A stretch of DNA of 64,000 bases, from positions 8,049,728 to 8,113,727 of the forward strand of contig JAKGHH010000008.1 of assembly GCA_022828595.1 (NCBI GenBank). The letters are read 5' to 3'. Of the stretch, positions 11,930-22,526 are shown piece by piece. The DNA comes from Nelumbo lutea (Eukaryota; Streptophyta; Magnoliopsida; Proteales; Nelumbonaceae). The position numbers were made by a program, and so were the translations under genes. The notes under the pieces were generated by a model. The model saw nothing but the letters and a program-made list of their open reading frames with translations, was not told the DNA's origin and made no database searches. Each line of letters opens with the position of its first letter. Within the stretch, counting starts at the first letter, position 1.

Positions 11930-13330
11930 AGCAATATCATGATCAACCCCATGATGTCATTATTAAATAATAGAACTTATAAAATAGAAATAAGTACAAA
12001 AATTAAAAAATAGAAAAACTTGAGCACATCTCTAATATTTTGTATTAATTATATAAAAGAAAATAAGTGTAATAAACAATAATTATTTTTGTTGATGTTT
12101 GAAATAAAATACAAATTTTAAAACTGATCAACAAAATGAAATTATTTTCCTATTCAGTTGTGAATCAATAGCTCAACATTTTGGGTCAAAATAGGAGTGA
12201 TCATGGACCAAGCCCATGTCAAGCTTTGCACCTACAAGGCTACAATAACAGCTACAGTTTCGGCCTAGGGTAATATACATAATATTTTATATTACATGTC
12301 ATCTAATGTTTATAAAATATATTTTATGCATTATATAATATAAATTATTATATATAATATGTAATATAGGTGTGGGGGATTAGGCCCTACTTTGATTGGG
12401 TCTGATGTGTTGAGCCCAAGCTTGGATGTTTTTTTTTTTTTTTTTTTTTTGGGGGGGGGGGCGTTGAGCTAAAAAAGATCACCTATAGGTCAAATGTGGC
12501 AACCCTTGATGTCAAAATTAAATAATAAAAACTAAAAAAAGATAAAAATTAAAGATAAAACAAATACAAAAGTTCACTAACATTTTATATCAATCATATT
12601 AAAGAAAAATGAGTATGATAAGTTGTTCTTATAGATGATGGAAATGAAAAACAAAATTTTAAACTGACCCTAAAATGAAAATATTTTCTTATTTGGCAGT
12701 GTGGTTCAATAGTTCAACCTTTTAGGTCAAATGTGTTATCCCTCGACATCATAATTAAATAATAAAAATTAAGAAAAAGGATACAACCCAAAAAATATGA
12801 AAAATGCAAATATTTGGGCACATCTCTAACACTGATTATGCAAAAGAAAATTAAGTATAATAAAAAAGATTTGTTTTATTGATGATGGAAATGCAATACA
12901 AAATTTAAAACTAATCCAAGAGTGAAATAATTTTATTGTTTGGGGGAAGGCCAACAACTTTAACCTTTCAAGTCAAATGAACTGACCCTTGATGTCTTAA
13001 TTAATAAAAAATGAGAAAAGATAAAAACAAAAGAAATTACAAAATATACATAAATTTTCTAGAAAACATTTGGGACATGTTTAATATTTTATATTAATAA
13101 GATTAAAGAAAAATACATGTGACAAAGAAGAGTTTTTTATTGATAATGGAAATAAAATGCAAAATTTAAAATTGATCAAAAAATATAATATAATTATCTT
13201 CATGTTTGGTGGTGGGTAAATAATTCATCCTTTTGGGTCAAATGTGTCATCCTTTGATGTCATGATAAAGTAATAAAAACAAAAAAAAAAAGAAAAAATA
13301 ACAATTCTTTTTTCAACATAGAAATATAAA
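11930..13330. repeat. AT-rich tandem array, about five diverged copies of 240-270 bp
   Basis: The anchors GATGTCATTATTAAATAATA (about 11952), 12510, 12747 (GACATC variant), 12987 and 13256 open successive copies. Each continues with a GAAAATAAGTGTAATAA-like part, a TTGATGATGGAAAT-like part and a GGGTCAAATGTG-like end. The first gap is enlarged by a 296-bp MITE. No coding frame survives across copies. Confidence 0.8.
12192..12487. mobile_element. hAT-type MITE inserted in the tandem array
   Basis: Flanked by GGTCAAAA (12184-12191) and GGTCAAAT (12488-12495), a 7-of-8 match to a hAT-sized target duplication. The termini are TAGGAGTGATC and, reversed, TATAGGTGATC. The interior carries CCAAGCCCATGTCAAGCTTT-type sequence and its complement near the other end, plus a long T run joined to a G run near 12430-12461. 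Confidence 0.7.
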
Positions 13331-13590
13331 AAATTATAAAAAAATTGTAAATAAATTGTCATTGTCCTCATTGTCATCTAAAATTTCCATGTGAAAAGCG
13401 CATACACATTTTCTAGTATTTATAAAAATGAACAAACTAGTTAGGGACATAATGAACTCAATGAAATAAGACTCTTTATGTGTTTTTCTAGTATTCATAA
13501 ATTTTGAAACAAATTGTATATGCTTTGCACATGGCACTTTTTAGATAATGATGACAATTATGGTAGTAATAATATGTGTCTAAACTTTTC

Positions 13591-13591
<1 letters not shown>

Positions 13592-13641
<50 letters not shown>
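13592..13641. repeat. (TTA)n microsatellite
   Basis: About sixteen TTA/ATT units, within the region between the inverted 154-bp units. Confidence 0.9.
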
Positions 13642-13956
13642 GTATGTTTATGTCATAATGATGACAATGATGATAGTAATAATAGGATTTAATGAGAGAG
13701 AGTGGAAATTAATACCTAAGAGGGAATTAAATGAATTGAAAAGTACTAGCTTAAATTACAGTTTCTACTTGTTAACCAAAAAATTACATTTTATGCCCTC
13801 ACAATTGGAGAGGGACCAACTTAAAAAATATGGGTAATTTAGTCAAGAAGAAAAGCTCCAAAACCTCATCTATACTCTTAGTGTGTGTGTGTGTGTGGAG
13901 AGGGGGTTGTATTGTGTATACATAGTATATAAGTTAAAACCAAGCAAGTGCTATCA

Positions 13957-14511
13957 CAATCTATATCTATATTAAAAAGAGGAAAGAGGGTAAGTGAGGT
14001 CCGTGAGGAGTCCTCTAGTATGCTCCTCCTACTCCTCTAGTCCTCTCATTTTTCACACATGTGATTATTTATTTTTAATTAAAGTATAAAAAATGTAAGG
14101 GATTACAATAAAAACCCTCTTACGACTTAATTTTGTCAAATAAAATCCATCATTACTTTAATAAAATCATACTTGACCCTCCCCCCAATAGTTAATGTCT
14201 GCATCTCCCCTCCCCCACTAAATCCTTTCTTTCATTTTAAATCTCCATTAACCCCTTTTTGACTCTCTTAATAAAGCAAGGGTATAAATTATATGTGTTT
14301 AGGTCAGGTTAAGAGCCTTGACCCAAATTGGTATTAAAAATCCAAATTTGACAACCCAAACCACTAAATTCTATTCAAGCTCACACAAACCTTCCCCTCT
14401 CATTTCTCACACTTGTGGCTAGTTATTTTTAAATAAATCATCAAAAATATAAAAAGTCAAAACAAAAAATCCTCTCTGGTCTTAATTGTTTTTAATAAAA
14501 TTCATTCAATA
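13957..14511. other. AT-rich stretch, possible Helitron 5' end
   Basis: At 13957 the sequence TCTATATCTATATTAAAAAG resembles the TC...ATTAAA start of many plant Helitrons and follows an A. A candidate 3' end (small hairpin then CTAG before T) lies near 17805-17836. No Rep/helicase coding is present. A weak call. Confidence 0.25.
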
Positions 14512-14520
14512 TTCAAATAA

Positions 14521-16175
14521 GAGTAAACTTCTTAAACTACCCTTATGGATTAGCTAATTGACTAAGTGTACCCTTACTATTTAAAAATTGACTAATACTA
14601 CCCTATTGATTCTGACAAATGTCTAGCTCTACCCTTACTTAATATTCGTTAATATTTTGTCAAAGCCCAAATACAAGTGACATTTAAAATTTTTAAACAC
14701 CCAATATTATCCTTGCCCCTTCGTCCTCCCACCTCTCTCTATCTTTCTCCCTAACCGTCTCCGTCAACACCAAATTGCCGTCGGTTTCGAAACAGGAATG
14801 GCACAATTACGTAGATCAGTTGCTTTATTAGAAACAGGAAAACTAAAAGCTGTGAAAGTGTAATCTAAAGAAGCAATCTTCCATTTATTTACATGTGTCC
14901 CAGCCACACATGATGCTATGCTTCTTTGCATTGATGAAAGAAAATAGGAGGAAGCAGAGGAGGGAGCAAGGTTTCTCATCTCTGTTCTCTTTCCCAACAA
15001 AAATCCTAACTTTACTCAATTCTCAACCTGTAATAACATCTCTACATTAAATGTGAAGATTTCTAATTCAAGAATGGGATACTCCATGGATCCCAATCGA
15101 AGCTCTGAATTCTCAGGAAATCAATCCAAAGTCACAAGTTTCTAAATTATATAATAAAATAAATACTTAGACAATTCACAAAGGCAAAGTAAACAGACAG
15201 GGGAAGTCTCCTTCCACCTTTCTTTCTTCTTACAATCTCAACTACAACAACAATCTATCATTTGAATCAGAAACAACAAAATTTGTAGACAAATACATCC
15301 TCCCCATCAACCCCATCCATCAATTAAGTTAAAAAGTAAGAAAAGCGCACCCCAAGAGATGAAAGTAATCACTATGAAGGAAAAGAATGGAATTGGGATC
15401 TATCTAATAGGGAATTTGAGAGGTGAACCACTCCATTACGTGAAGCAGGGCTTTGATCAACTCCAGCACAAGCTCCACTATGACCACCACGCAAACAGAA
15501 GGACAAACTGAAGAGGGCTTCAGAGAGACAGCGGTGGTTGTCGTTGCTGCTATCTGCGATTTCTTCAATCTGCAGGTAGCTTGTGCAGATCTGAGATCGT
15601 TTTTCTCCTCAAGGCAGGTGGCTCTCTTCTCTACGTTCTTCCCTTCCGTTCGTCAACAGCGGCGGTTTCGGCAACATACCCAAAATGATGGTTTCGACAA
15701 TATGCTCACCAAAACATTTCCATGACTGTCACAGGCAACAGTGGCGGATCTCCCCTTCTCCTTTTTTTTCCTGTGTGTTTTGGCCGGACCAAGCAACAGA
15801 TCGAGCAGCAGTGGATCTCCCCTTCTTTTTTTTTCCTGTGTGTTTTGGCCGGACCAAGCGACAGATCCAGCAGTGGCGGATCTCCCCTTCTTTTTTTTTT
15901 TTTTCTTGGATCTCCCTTGTTCATCTTGTTGAAGCATGGTTTTGTTCTGTTACTATGTCCGTAAACACAACAATGGGAAAAAGGAGAGAGAAAGGGAGAA
16001 GGAAAAAGGAGAGAGAGAGAGGGTAAAATAATCATTTTATCTTTTTGTTAATGGGAAATTAAAAGGTATTAACGGTAACGTTAAAATAGTAGGGGTACCA
16101 TTAGTCAATTTTCAAATAATAAAAATACACTTAGTCAATTGGCTAAATGATAAAGGTAATTTAATAAATTTACCC
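14521..16175. mobile_element. Mutator-like element (non-autonomous) with perfect 9-bp TSD
   Basis: The 9-mer TTCAAATAA flanks both sides (14512-14520 and 16176-16184). The terminal repeat starts GAGTAAACTTCTTAAACTAC and its partner reversed reads GGGTAAATTTATTAAATTAC; the similarity extends about 100 bp through AATTGACTAAGTGTA. A 9-bp duplication with long terminal repeats is the mark of Mutator-like elements. The GC-richer interior holds non-transposase sequence with short ORFs (for example minus 15000-14764, CVAGTHVNKWKIASLDYTF), so gene capture is possible but not shown. Confidence 0.85.
15741..15912. repeat. 65-67-bp tandem repeat inside the Mutator-like element
   Basis: Units opening at GGATCTCCCCTTCT (15746, 15813, 15878) each contain CCTGTGTGTTTTGGCCGGAC and CAAGC.ACAGATC; the third copy is partial. 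Short ORFs here on both strands are artefacts of the repeat. Confidence 0.85.
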
Positions 16176-16184
16176 TTCAAATAA

Positions 16185-17190
16185 AAACCTTGTTATTATT
16201 TCTAGTCTTAATGGTTAGTAATTGTTTATAATAAAATTCATTAATACTCTTGCAAATAAAATAATTCTCTCTCTCTCCAATAATCAATGTTTGTAAGATC
16301 TTCCCTCATCCCATTAAATTTCAAATCTAAATCTATATATTAAAGTAAGGTTGTCCAAGAATATATATATATATATATATTTTTTTTTTCTTTTTTTAAT
16401 TTTTCTTTTTCTTTTTAAGTGCCATAAACTCCAGTAGTTACAATTACAACGGTGGTGGTCTTGTATGCTCATGAAACGAAATTTACTAATATGTGGCAAT
16501 CTTGAATGCTCACAAATTGAAAGAAGCTTTACCCAAGTTATTACTTTATAGGTAATTTCTTATTGAATTTTCATCGCAAAAAGTATTATGGCAGTTATAA
16601 TTCTAACAAATACGATTTAAGTAAGAAATTGTGAGAGGCTAGTTGATGGTAACATGAAAAAACAATCTTTTAAGTTCTAACTTCATAGTCAAAAACACAT
16701 GCAATCTTTTAAGATATTTATTGTCCTATCCCTCACTAGTATACACTCTTCGTGTAAATTCCAATAACAAAGATAAAGTAAATAGAATGGATGGTCTACT
16801 GTAAATTGAATGATTAATTTATGGTACGACTTATAGGATGGTATAATAATTTTTCTTATAGTAATTATTCATTATGATAATAATTAGTAATTATTAAAAT
16901 TAATGGTTTGTATTTTATTTTGCTCGTTGGTTATGGGCACACCAAAGATGGTTAAATGTTATAAAATGGTTTATCTTTTGACACAAAAATGATATGGGCA
17001 CACCAAAGATGATTAATTTAATTTGGTATTGCCATACCATATTTTGCATCCTATTATGCGCATGGGGTATTAATGGACGTGAAGAAGGCTATTATTTGGG
17101 GCAGGGCTTCAAACGAATCATAGATAAACCCAAATTTAATTCATTAATATTTGAAATTGAATATGATATTATCCATAGAAAAATGGTATC
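16185..17190. other. Intergenic, no gene recognised
   Basis: AT-rich. Holds a (TA)n run at about 16361-16380 followed by T-rich low complexity. No coding resemblance. Confidence 0.5.
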
Positions 17191-17194
17191 ATAT

Positions 17195-17360
17195 TTTTTT
17201 TAGGGTTCAACTATGATATGGAAAAGGTATGATATCTGATAAACTGGAATCATAAATGTAGTAGCCAATTAGGTGTTATTTATCAAAATTCATAGGTGGA
17301 TTTTGATTGGTCAAAACTCATTCTATATCATATCTTTTCTGCATCATAGATTTTATAAGG
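17195..17360 (-). mobile_element. Dispersed repeat, inverted copy of 63340-63490
   Basis: The reverse complement carries AATTTTGATAAATAACACCT followed by AATTGG, then GATTCCAGTT and CAGATATCATA, matching the same order at 63395-63480. This shows a two-copy (at least) repeat of about 150 bp in this window. Class unassigned. Confidence 0.65.
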
Positions 17361-17506
17361 AGTATTAAAGGAGTGATACTTCTACTCTCAAATAAAAGTT
17401 TTTTTTAGATATATATTTATCTATGCATTCTTAAAAAAAAATATATGTATTTCAAATGGTAGTAACCTCCACTCCCAAAAAGGTTAGGGGTAGTTATCTT
17501 CATTAA

Positions 17507-17624
17507 GGCTATGTTTGGCTTGAAGGAAAAAGTAAGGAAAGGAAGGGAAACATTTACAAATCTTGTATAGGTTTCCCTGCATTTCTATTCCTTTCCCTAC
17601 TTTTCCTTCAAAGCAAACATAATC
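17507..17624. mobile_element. Tourist/Harbinger-type MITE, 118 bp, TAA duplication
   Basis: TAA on both sides (17504-17506, 17625-17627). Left terminus GGCTATGTTTGGCTTGAAGG, right reversed GATTATGTTTGCTTTGAAGG. The stem continues with AAAAAGTA and GGAAAGG. A relative lies at 56190-56328. Confidence 0.75.
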
Positions 17625-17837
17625 TAAAAGAAGCTCATTTCAAATGATATAGGATACATAAAATGTGTTATTGTATCCAAAAAATTTTAATTTAATTTCT
17701 TAACTTAAATAACATATATATATATATATATATATCAAATAAAAACCAACATAAATTTACAATATAAATAAATGGGTGTCCAACAAAATTAATCAAAACA
17801 CCGGCCCCATACTTAGTATAGGGTGGTCATTCTCTAG

Positions 17838-18150
17838 TTAACATTGAAACTTAATATTATCCATATGGTGAAAATACACAATTGACATCATGACATGATA
17901 TCAATCCTCAACACTCTAATTAGAGCTGGTGGTTGAATGGAACTAAAGTTTAAGGGCGTTAAAAGAAACGGATGTTATCAAACCCATCCATAATTCCATA
18001 TCATATTAATCATGACACCCCTATTTTTGGTATGGGTGACGCAGCTTTAACCCCAATGGAGTCAGACACTTTACATTATACATTCAAATTTAACTTTTAA
18101 CTTTTAAGCTTTGCACCAAAACCCAGGAAAATATCTACTATAAATAAATT
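17838..18150. repeat. Left copy of a host duplication (partner 28062-28520)
   Basis: Shares in order TAACATTGAAACTT, ATATTATCCA, CATGACATG, CACTCTA.TTAGAG, CATCCATAA.TCCATATC and TTTACATT.TACAT with 28062-28520. Direct orientation, about 10.2 kb apart, with scattered indels. Confidence 0.7.
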
Positions 18151-18914
18151 GGATTTGATCTTCACAGGATCGTGCTCACTGATTGAAACAGTCCCTTAGA
18201 GCCTTACATTGGGAATATCTCCTTATAAGAAAAACATAGAAGTACAGAAATATTCCCAATGCACGGCTGTGAAAAAGGTATAAACAATCTTATGAATATT
18301 AAGGCCTTGTTTGAAAACATTTAAAAATACTTATTTTAAGATATGGAACCACACATTAAGTGGTTTTTTTAAGTACTTATGGGTGTTTGGCAAAAAAGTG
18401 TAGTACTTTTTTTAAAGTACTTATTTAAAAAAGTGACTTTAAGTTGGCTATTTTTTAAGTACTTCTTGAAAAAGTACTCCAAAAAAATAGGACGAACCAG
18501 TCCCTAATAAATTTTTATAATGCCTAAAATACCCCTACACCCAAAAGGCATTGTTCATCATCTTCTTCCCCTTGATTTTTCGTTTATCAACTCCCCCTCT
18601 ATCTCACCCCTCCACTTTGTCTCCAACCACCCATCTTTCTCCCTTTCTCTCTACCCCCTAGTATATAATTTTTTTTTTTTCTGTTCTAGTTTTCGTGCAG
18701 ATTTTCTTATCGGTTCTCAGCACTCTCTACTAGTCAGGGTTAGGTTTTTGGCTGATTTTCTCTTATAAAACATGGGGTGGTAGAGCTGTGGTGTTCGACA
18801 ACGAAGGTAGAGATCTTCAGAGTGTTTTCGTCTATTGCTTTCTTTAAATCTGGTGATCCATTTCATTTGTTTTTCTCATGTTTGTCTCATTTCTCTCTTT
18901 GTTTATTTTTTTAG

Positions 18915-19016
18915 AGGAGGTCGAAGAGGAGGAAGACGAGAGGGAAGTTGGGGATGTAGAAACAGTCGATGACGAAGAGAGGGGCGACCTTGACGAAGAT
19001 GATGAGGAAGAAGATG
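18915..19016 (+). other. Exon-like acidic coding stretch (possible captured exon)
   Basis: A T-rich tract ending in TAG precedes, and G|GTAAGT follows, an open stretch of 102 bases encoding EEVEEEEDEREVGDVE and then DEERGDLDEDDEEEDG. Flanking signals fit an internal plant exon. I found no other exon of a gene, and the stretch is inside a transposon-like element, so it is best read as a captured fragment. Function unknown. Confidence 0.35.
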
Positions 19017-19232
19017 GTAAGTTGGTTTTGTTTAACATTTTGAAGTTTATCCTTGTTCACTTCACTTGGTTTCGAACGGGATTTTAGGGTTTCTGTTTTG
19101 ATTAGTAGATTTTTAGTGCATATCTATTTTACCTTTCGTTTTTTCGTTTGTTCCTCTTTGAATGTCAATTTGGTTCGTAAGTTTGGTGTATAGCTTCAGT
19201 TGGTTTATGTTTGTTCCATGTCTATTTTTGTT

Positions 19233-19237
19233 TGTTT
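19233..19237. other. Target-site duplication (left) of the copia element
   Basis: TGTTT immediately before the left LTR; the same five bases follow the right LTR at 27687-27691. Confidence 0.9.
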
Positions 19238-19527
19238 TGTTAGAATGTTAGAGTGATGTTCGGCTGATAAGAGTTCTTATTAGCCCATTCTTATGTTTAA
19301 CTTATCTTGTAACTGGGCCTGTGTTAATGGGCCTAATCCTATTTAATATTTAAGTCATCTGGGTGTCCCATCACTAATCAGGGGCATCCCAATAATTTTT
19401 TGTACCTTGTACTACATTCATCTATAAATAAAAGACTGGTCAACTGGCTAGTACAGTTCAACATTCTCTTCATTTCAGTGGTTCTCTTCTCTTCTTTGCT
19501 ACTTCGAGTATAGCTCCTCAGATTACA
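19238..19527 (+). repeat. Copia 5' LTR
   Basis: 290 bp, TG...CA ends. A CTATAAATAAAAG TATA region lies near 19422-19434. Compared with the 3' LTR it has 14 extra bases after AACTGGG (a direct-repeat slippage type difference). Confidence 0.9.
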
Positions 19528-19540
19528 TGGTATCAGAGCA
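19528..19540 (+). other. Copia primer binding site
   Basis: TGGTATCAGAGCA begins directly after the LTR and is complementary to the 3' end of initiator tRNA-Met, the standard primer of plant copia elements. Confidence 0.9.
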
Positions 19541-20410
19541 TTAGCTCCTTCCTAGTTTCAGCAGGTGCACTCTCTTCTCTTGCTGTCTTTTCATCTTCTC
19601 TTTTCCTTTTCTGGGTTGTTGCAGTAAAGACCTAGGAGTATAAGAGAGTAAAGCAAGTTCGAACCTAGGGTTTCTCTTGGTTGTAGGACTCAAGGGAAGT
19701 AAGACCCAGAAGTAGATGTCCTACTAGTTTTCTATCAGCAAGTAGTAGCTATTGGGCTACTAAGAGAGGTCTGTATAGGATAGACCTAGTTGAGAACAGA
19801 TTCCAATAGTCCTATCACTAGCCGAAAGGGGGAGAGCTTCCTCTACAGTTGCAGCTTCGGTGCTCCAGCAAGACTTGCACAGAATAGTGGTAAAGACTTA
19901 GCCTCTTCTACAATTGCAGCTTCGGTGCATCAACAAGACTCTTACAGAACTGTGGCAACTTCAGTTACAGATTTTTTTAGGTCGGTTACCAGCCCTACTT
20001 CTGCATTGCACAGTTGCAGCCTTGAACTTTTACCAGCACTGTGAACTGGTTCAGTTACAGACCTTTACTTGCTACTGTACCCGAATTGTGAACACTTCTA
20101 CCAGCACTGTGAACATTGTTAACACTTCGGCCAGTCCTAAACAGAACCACCTACAACACTATGAACAACTCTTGGACTGAAGTCAGGATGTCCTCACTAT
20201 CCGGTGAAGTTTCCTCTAAAGATAACAGACCTGTCACAAGGTCCTCAAACCTGAAAAACCCTAATCTGCATAGCTTGCAGATTACAAGTGTGTTGCTAGA
20301 TGAGTATAACTTCAGAGAGTGGTCCGTCTTAGCAATGTTGTTTGATGAGGGTAGATTTGGCCTTCCAATGGAATTGTGACACGTGGCACCTCATGCCAAC
20401 TAAGTATGGC

Positions 20411-20640
20411 CTCCAGGCAGCTTGCCATAGGCAGCTCGCCACAGGCAGTTCGTCACAGGCATAGGCAGCTTGCCACAGGCATAGGCAGCAGCTCGCCATA
20501 GGCAACTCGCCATAAGCAGCTTGCCATAGGCAACTCGCCACAGGCAACTGCCAGAGCTCGCCACAGGCAGCTCGCCATAGGCAGCTCGCCATAGGCAGCT
20601 CACCATAGGCAGCTCGCCATAAGCAGCTCGTCACTTGTAG
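20411..20640. repeat. 14-bp minisatellite in the 5' LTR
   Basis: Variants of GGCAGCTCGCCATA repeated about 16 times. Because 14 is not a multiple of three, three units make a 14-residue protein period in several frames, which produces long artefactual ORFs on the minus strand. Confidence 0.9.
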
Positions 20641-21114
20641 AGAAGCTCGGTACAGGAGTAGTTTGGTGTATCGCAGGAAGATCTCCTGCCTGACGACCTG
20701 GCCCAGACACTGACCCACTGACTGACACGGGCGCCGACCTGACAACCTGGCCCAGACACCGACCCGCCGACTGACGTAGGCGCCACCCTAACAACCTGGC
20801 CCAGGCGCCGACCTGGCCACCTGACACAAGCGCCAGCCTAACGACCTCAAGGAATTCACCACCGTACCCCGGTTATGACGGGATGTGACGAGTCTTACCG
20901 TTTGGAAGCTTTTCACCCGCCTAACCCGCGAGGACTCCGGTATATAAAGACCTCAACCCTCAAAGGGGAAGGAGGGGGAAAAAAGGTGGAGGTAATCCCT
21001 GCTCTCTAGCTCTCTCATTTCTCCAATATTATCCTCAAAGCTCTCTACAATCAGAGTGCTAACGTAAGCGTTGGAGACCCCCCGTCGGGAAAATACCCTC
21101 GGGTCCTCTGATTC

Positions 21115-21325
21115 AGTTCTCACAGGTCCCTCAGTTCCCACCACCTACAAAGAGGAGAGGGAAAAAAGGTGGAGTTCTCGTAGGTCCCTCAGCTCCCGCC
21201 GCATACAAAGAGGAGGAAAATATGGAGTTCTCGCAGGTCCCTTAGCTCCCACCACCTACAAAGAGGAGGAAAAGATGGAGTTCTCGCAGGTCCCTCAGCT
21301 CCCACTACCTACAAAGGAAAGATGA
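21115..21325. repeat. 53-60-bp tandem repeat in the 5' LTR
   Basis: Four units starting GTTCTC.CAGGTCCCT, each with AGCTCCCACCACCTACAAAG and a purine-rich tail. Only one unit remains in the 3' LTR. Confidence 0.85.
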
Positions 21326-21404
21326 CCACCTCATGCTGAGGGCAGTCGGGTTGCGCTGCACCAGGGAGCTCCACCATTCTCTAAGTCACAGGCCTCCTAG
21401 TAGG

Positions 21405-21600
21405 GAGTTCGCCTCCAGGTAGCTCCCCACCAAGTAGTTCGCCACCAAGGAGCTTGCCACCAGGCAGTTCACCACCAGGGAGCTCGCCACTAGGGAGCTC
21501 ACCACCAAGTAGTTTGCCACCAGATAGTTCACTACCAGGCAGTTTGTCACCAGGCAGTTCACCACCAGGTAGTTCGCCACCAAGTAGCTCATCACTAAGG
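21405..21600. repeat. 15-bp minisatellite in the 5' LTR
   Basis: Variants of GGCAGTTCGCCACCA, about 13 units. Related to the 14-bp unit through the shared GCAGYTCGCCA core. In-frame reading gives an artefactual five-residue period (ELPGG on the minus strand). Confidence 0.9.
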
Positions 21601-21690
21601 CACGTCACCACTGGGTCAAATAACGAGGTACTTAGCCAAAAAAATTTTACATCACAAAACACCGGTACGTGGCTGAAAACGATTACATTA

Positions 21691-22526
21691 ATTGGCGTCA
21701 TCTGTGGGAACATGCTACCAAAAGCTAAGTTCTCATCCTACAAAAGCTAAGTTCTCATCTTACCAAAGCTAAGTCCTCACTTTTTAGAAATTGAAGCTAT
21801 CACTTTATAGTTTATATTTTTTATGAACTCAAAGACTATGCAGGGAGCTAACGAACTAAGTAGCTCTACCAACCTTACTTTCAATTCAGATAATGCCTCA
21901 TCAGTCCTCTCCGCAAGGTCCCCCCTACAAAGATGAGCTCTTCGTGGCTTCCGCGGGAGTTGGCGGTCAACAGACTACATAGGCGCCCTTACCGGTCAAG
22001 CCTCCCAAGGCTCCCGTGTGAGCTGGCAACCTAAAGTTAGTAGTGTTGCCCCCGAAGGTCGAGCTCCTAGTAGCTTCATGTAGGAGTGGGTGACCGGCAT
22101 TACGAAGCTGATGCAGCACAATCATAGCTCGACACCTCACAGGCAAAGCCTACGGGTCACATTACTACTTAAGACCCGGTCGCCTCTTCGGCATGAGCAA
22201 AGTAAAAAAAGAGTAGACTACGAGTCACTCCCAAAGCCTACGGGCCACATTACTACTTAAGACCCAGTCGCCTCTCCGACATGGGCAAAGTCAAAAAAGA
22301 GTAGACTACGAGTCACTCCCAAAGCCTATGGGCCACATTATTGCTTAAGACCCGATCGCCTCTCCGGCACGGGCAAAAGTCAAAGAAGAGTAGACTACGA
22401 GTCACTCCCAAAGACTACGGGCCGCACTAGGAATTGGATCAGCACTTACTAGCTTGTCGACTTACGGGCCAAGAAAAATCTACTCCCTTCACTGAGTTTA
22501 CTCTCAGCTCGGGAGTGGGGAGCAAT
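21691..22526 (+). other. Interior of the nested element, non-coding
   Basis: 836 bp between the LTRs with a primer-site-like start, no gag or pol similarity, and a tandem repeat (22145-22425). The ORFs here are short. Confidence 0.7.
22145..22425. repeat. 88-bp tandem repeat in the nested element's interior
   Basis: Units start at 22145, 22233, 22321 and 22410 (the last partial) with AAAGCCTACGGGCCACATTA, then CTTAAGACCC and GAGTAGACTACGAGTCACTC. Highly similar between copies. Confidence 0.9.

Larger units (their letters stand above)
20343..21690 (+). repeat. 5' LTR (1348 bp) of the nested element
   Basis: Contains in order a 14-bp minisatellite, a GCGCC-rich part, a TATATAA box at 20941-20947, a 53-60-bp tandem repeat (21115-21325) and a 15-bp minisatellite. 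The longer of the two LTRs. Confidence 0.85.

Noticed and set aside
13514..13837. Leucine-rich ORF over the (TTA)n tract
   Set aside because: Translation of a microsatellite; no coding evidence.
15653..16035. Overlapping ORFs on both strands near 15.7-16.0 kb
   Set aside because: They follow a 65-67-bp tandem repeat and low-complexity T/GA runs; frames change freely.
20329..20827. Long minus-strand ORFs over the nested LTR (SCLWRAAYGELPMA-type repeats)
   Set aside because: They result from a 14-bp tandem repeat that stays open in several frames; no start context, no family match.
21381..21713. ELPGG-repeat ORF on the minus strand (also 22909-23229)
   Set aside because: Artefact of the 15-bp minisatellite inside the LTRs; not a collagen-like or structural protein gene.
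22145..22425. CRISPR-like array
   Set aside because: The 88-bp units are head-to-tail repeats without unique spacers, in a plant retroelement.
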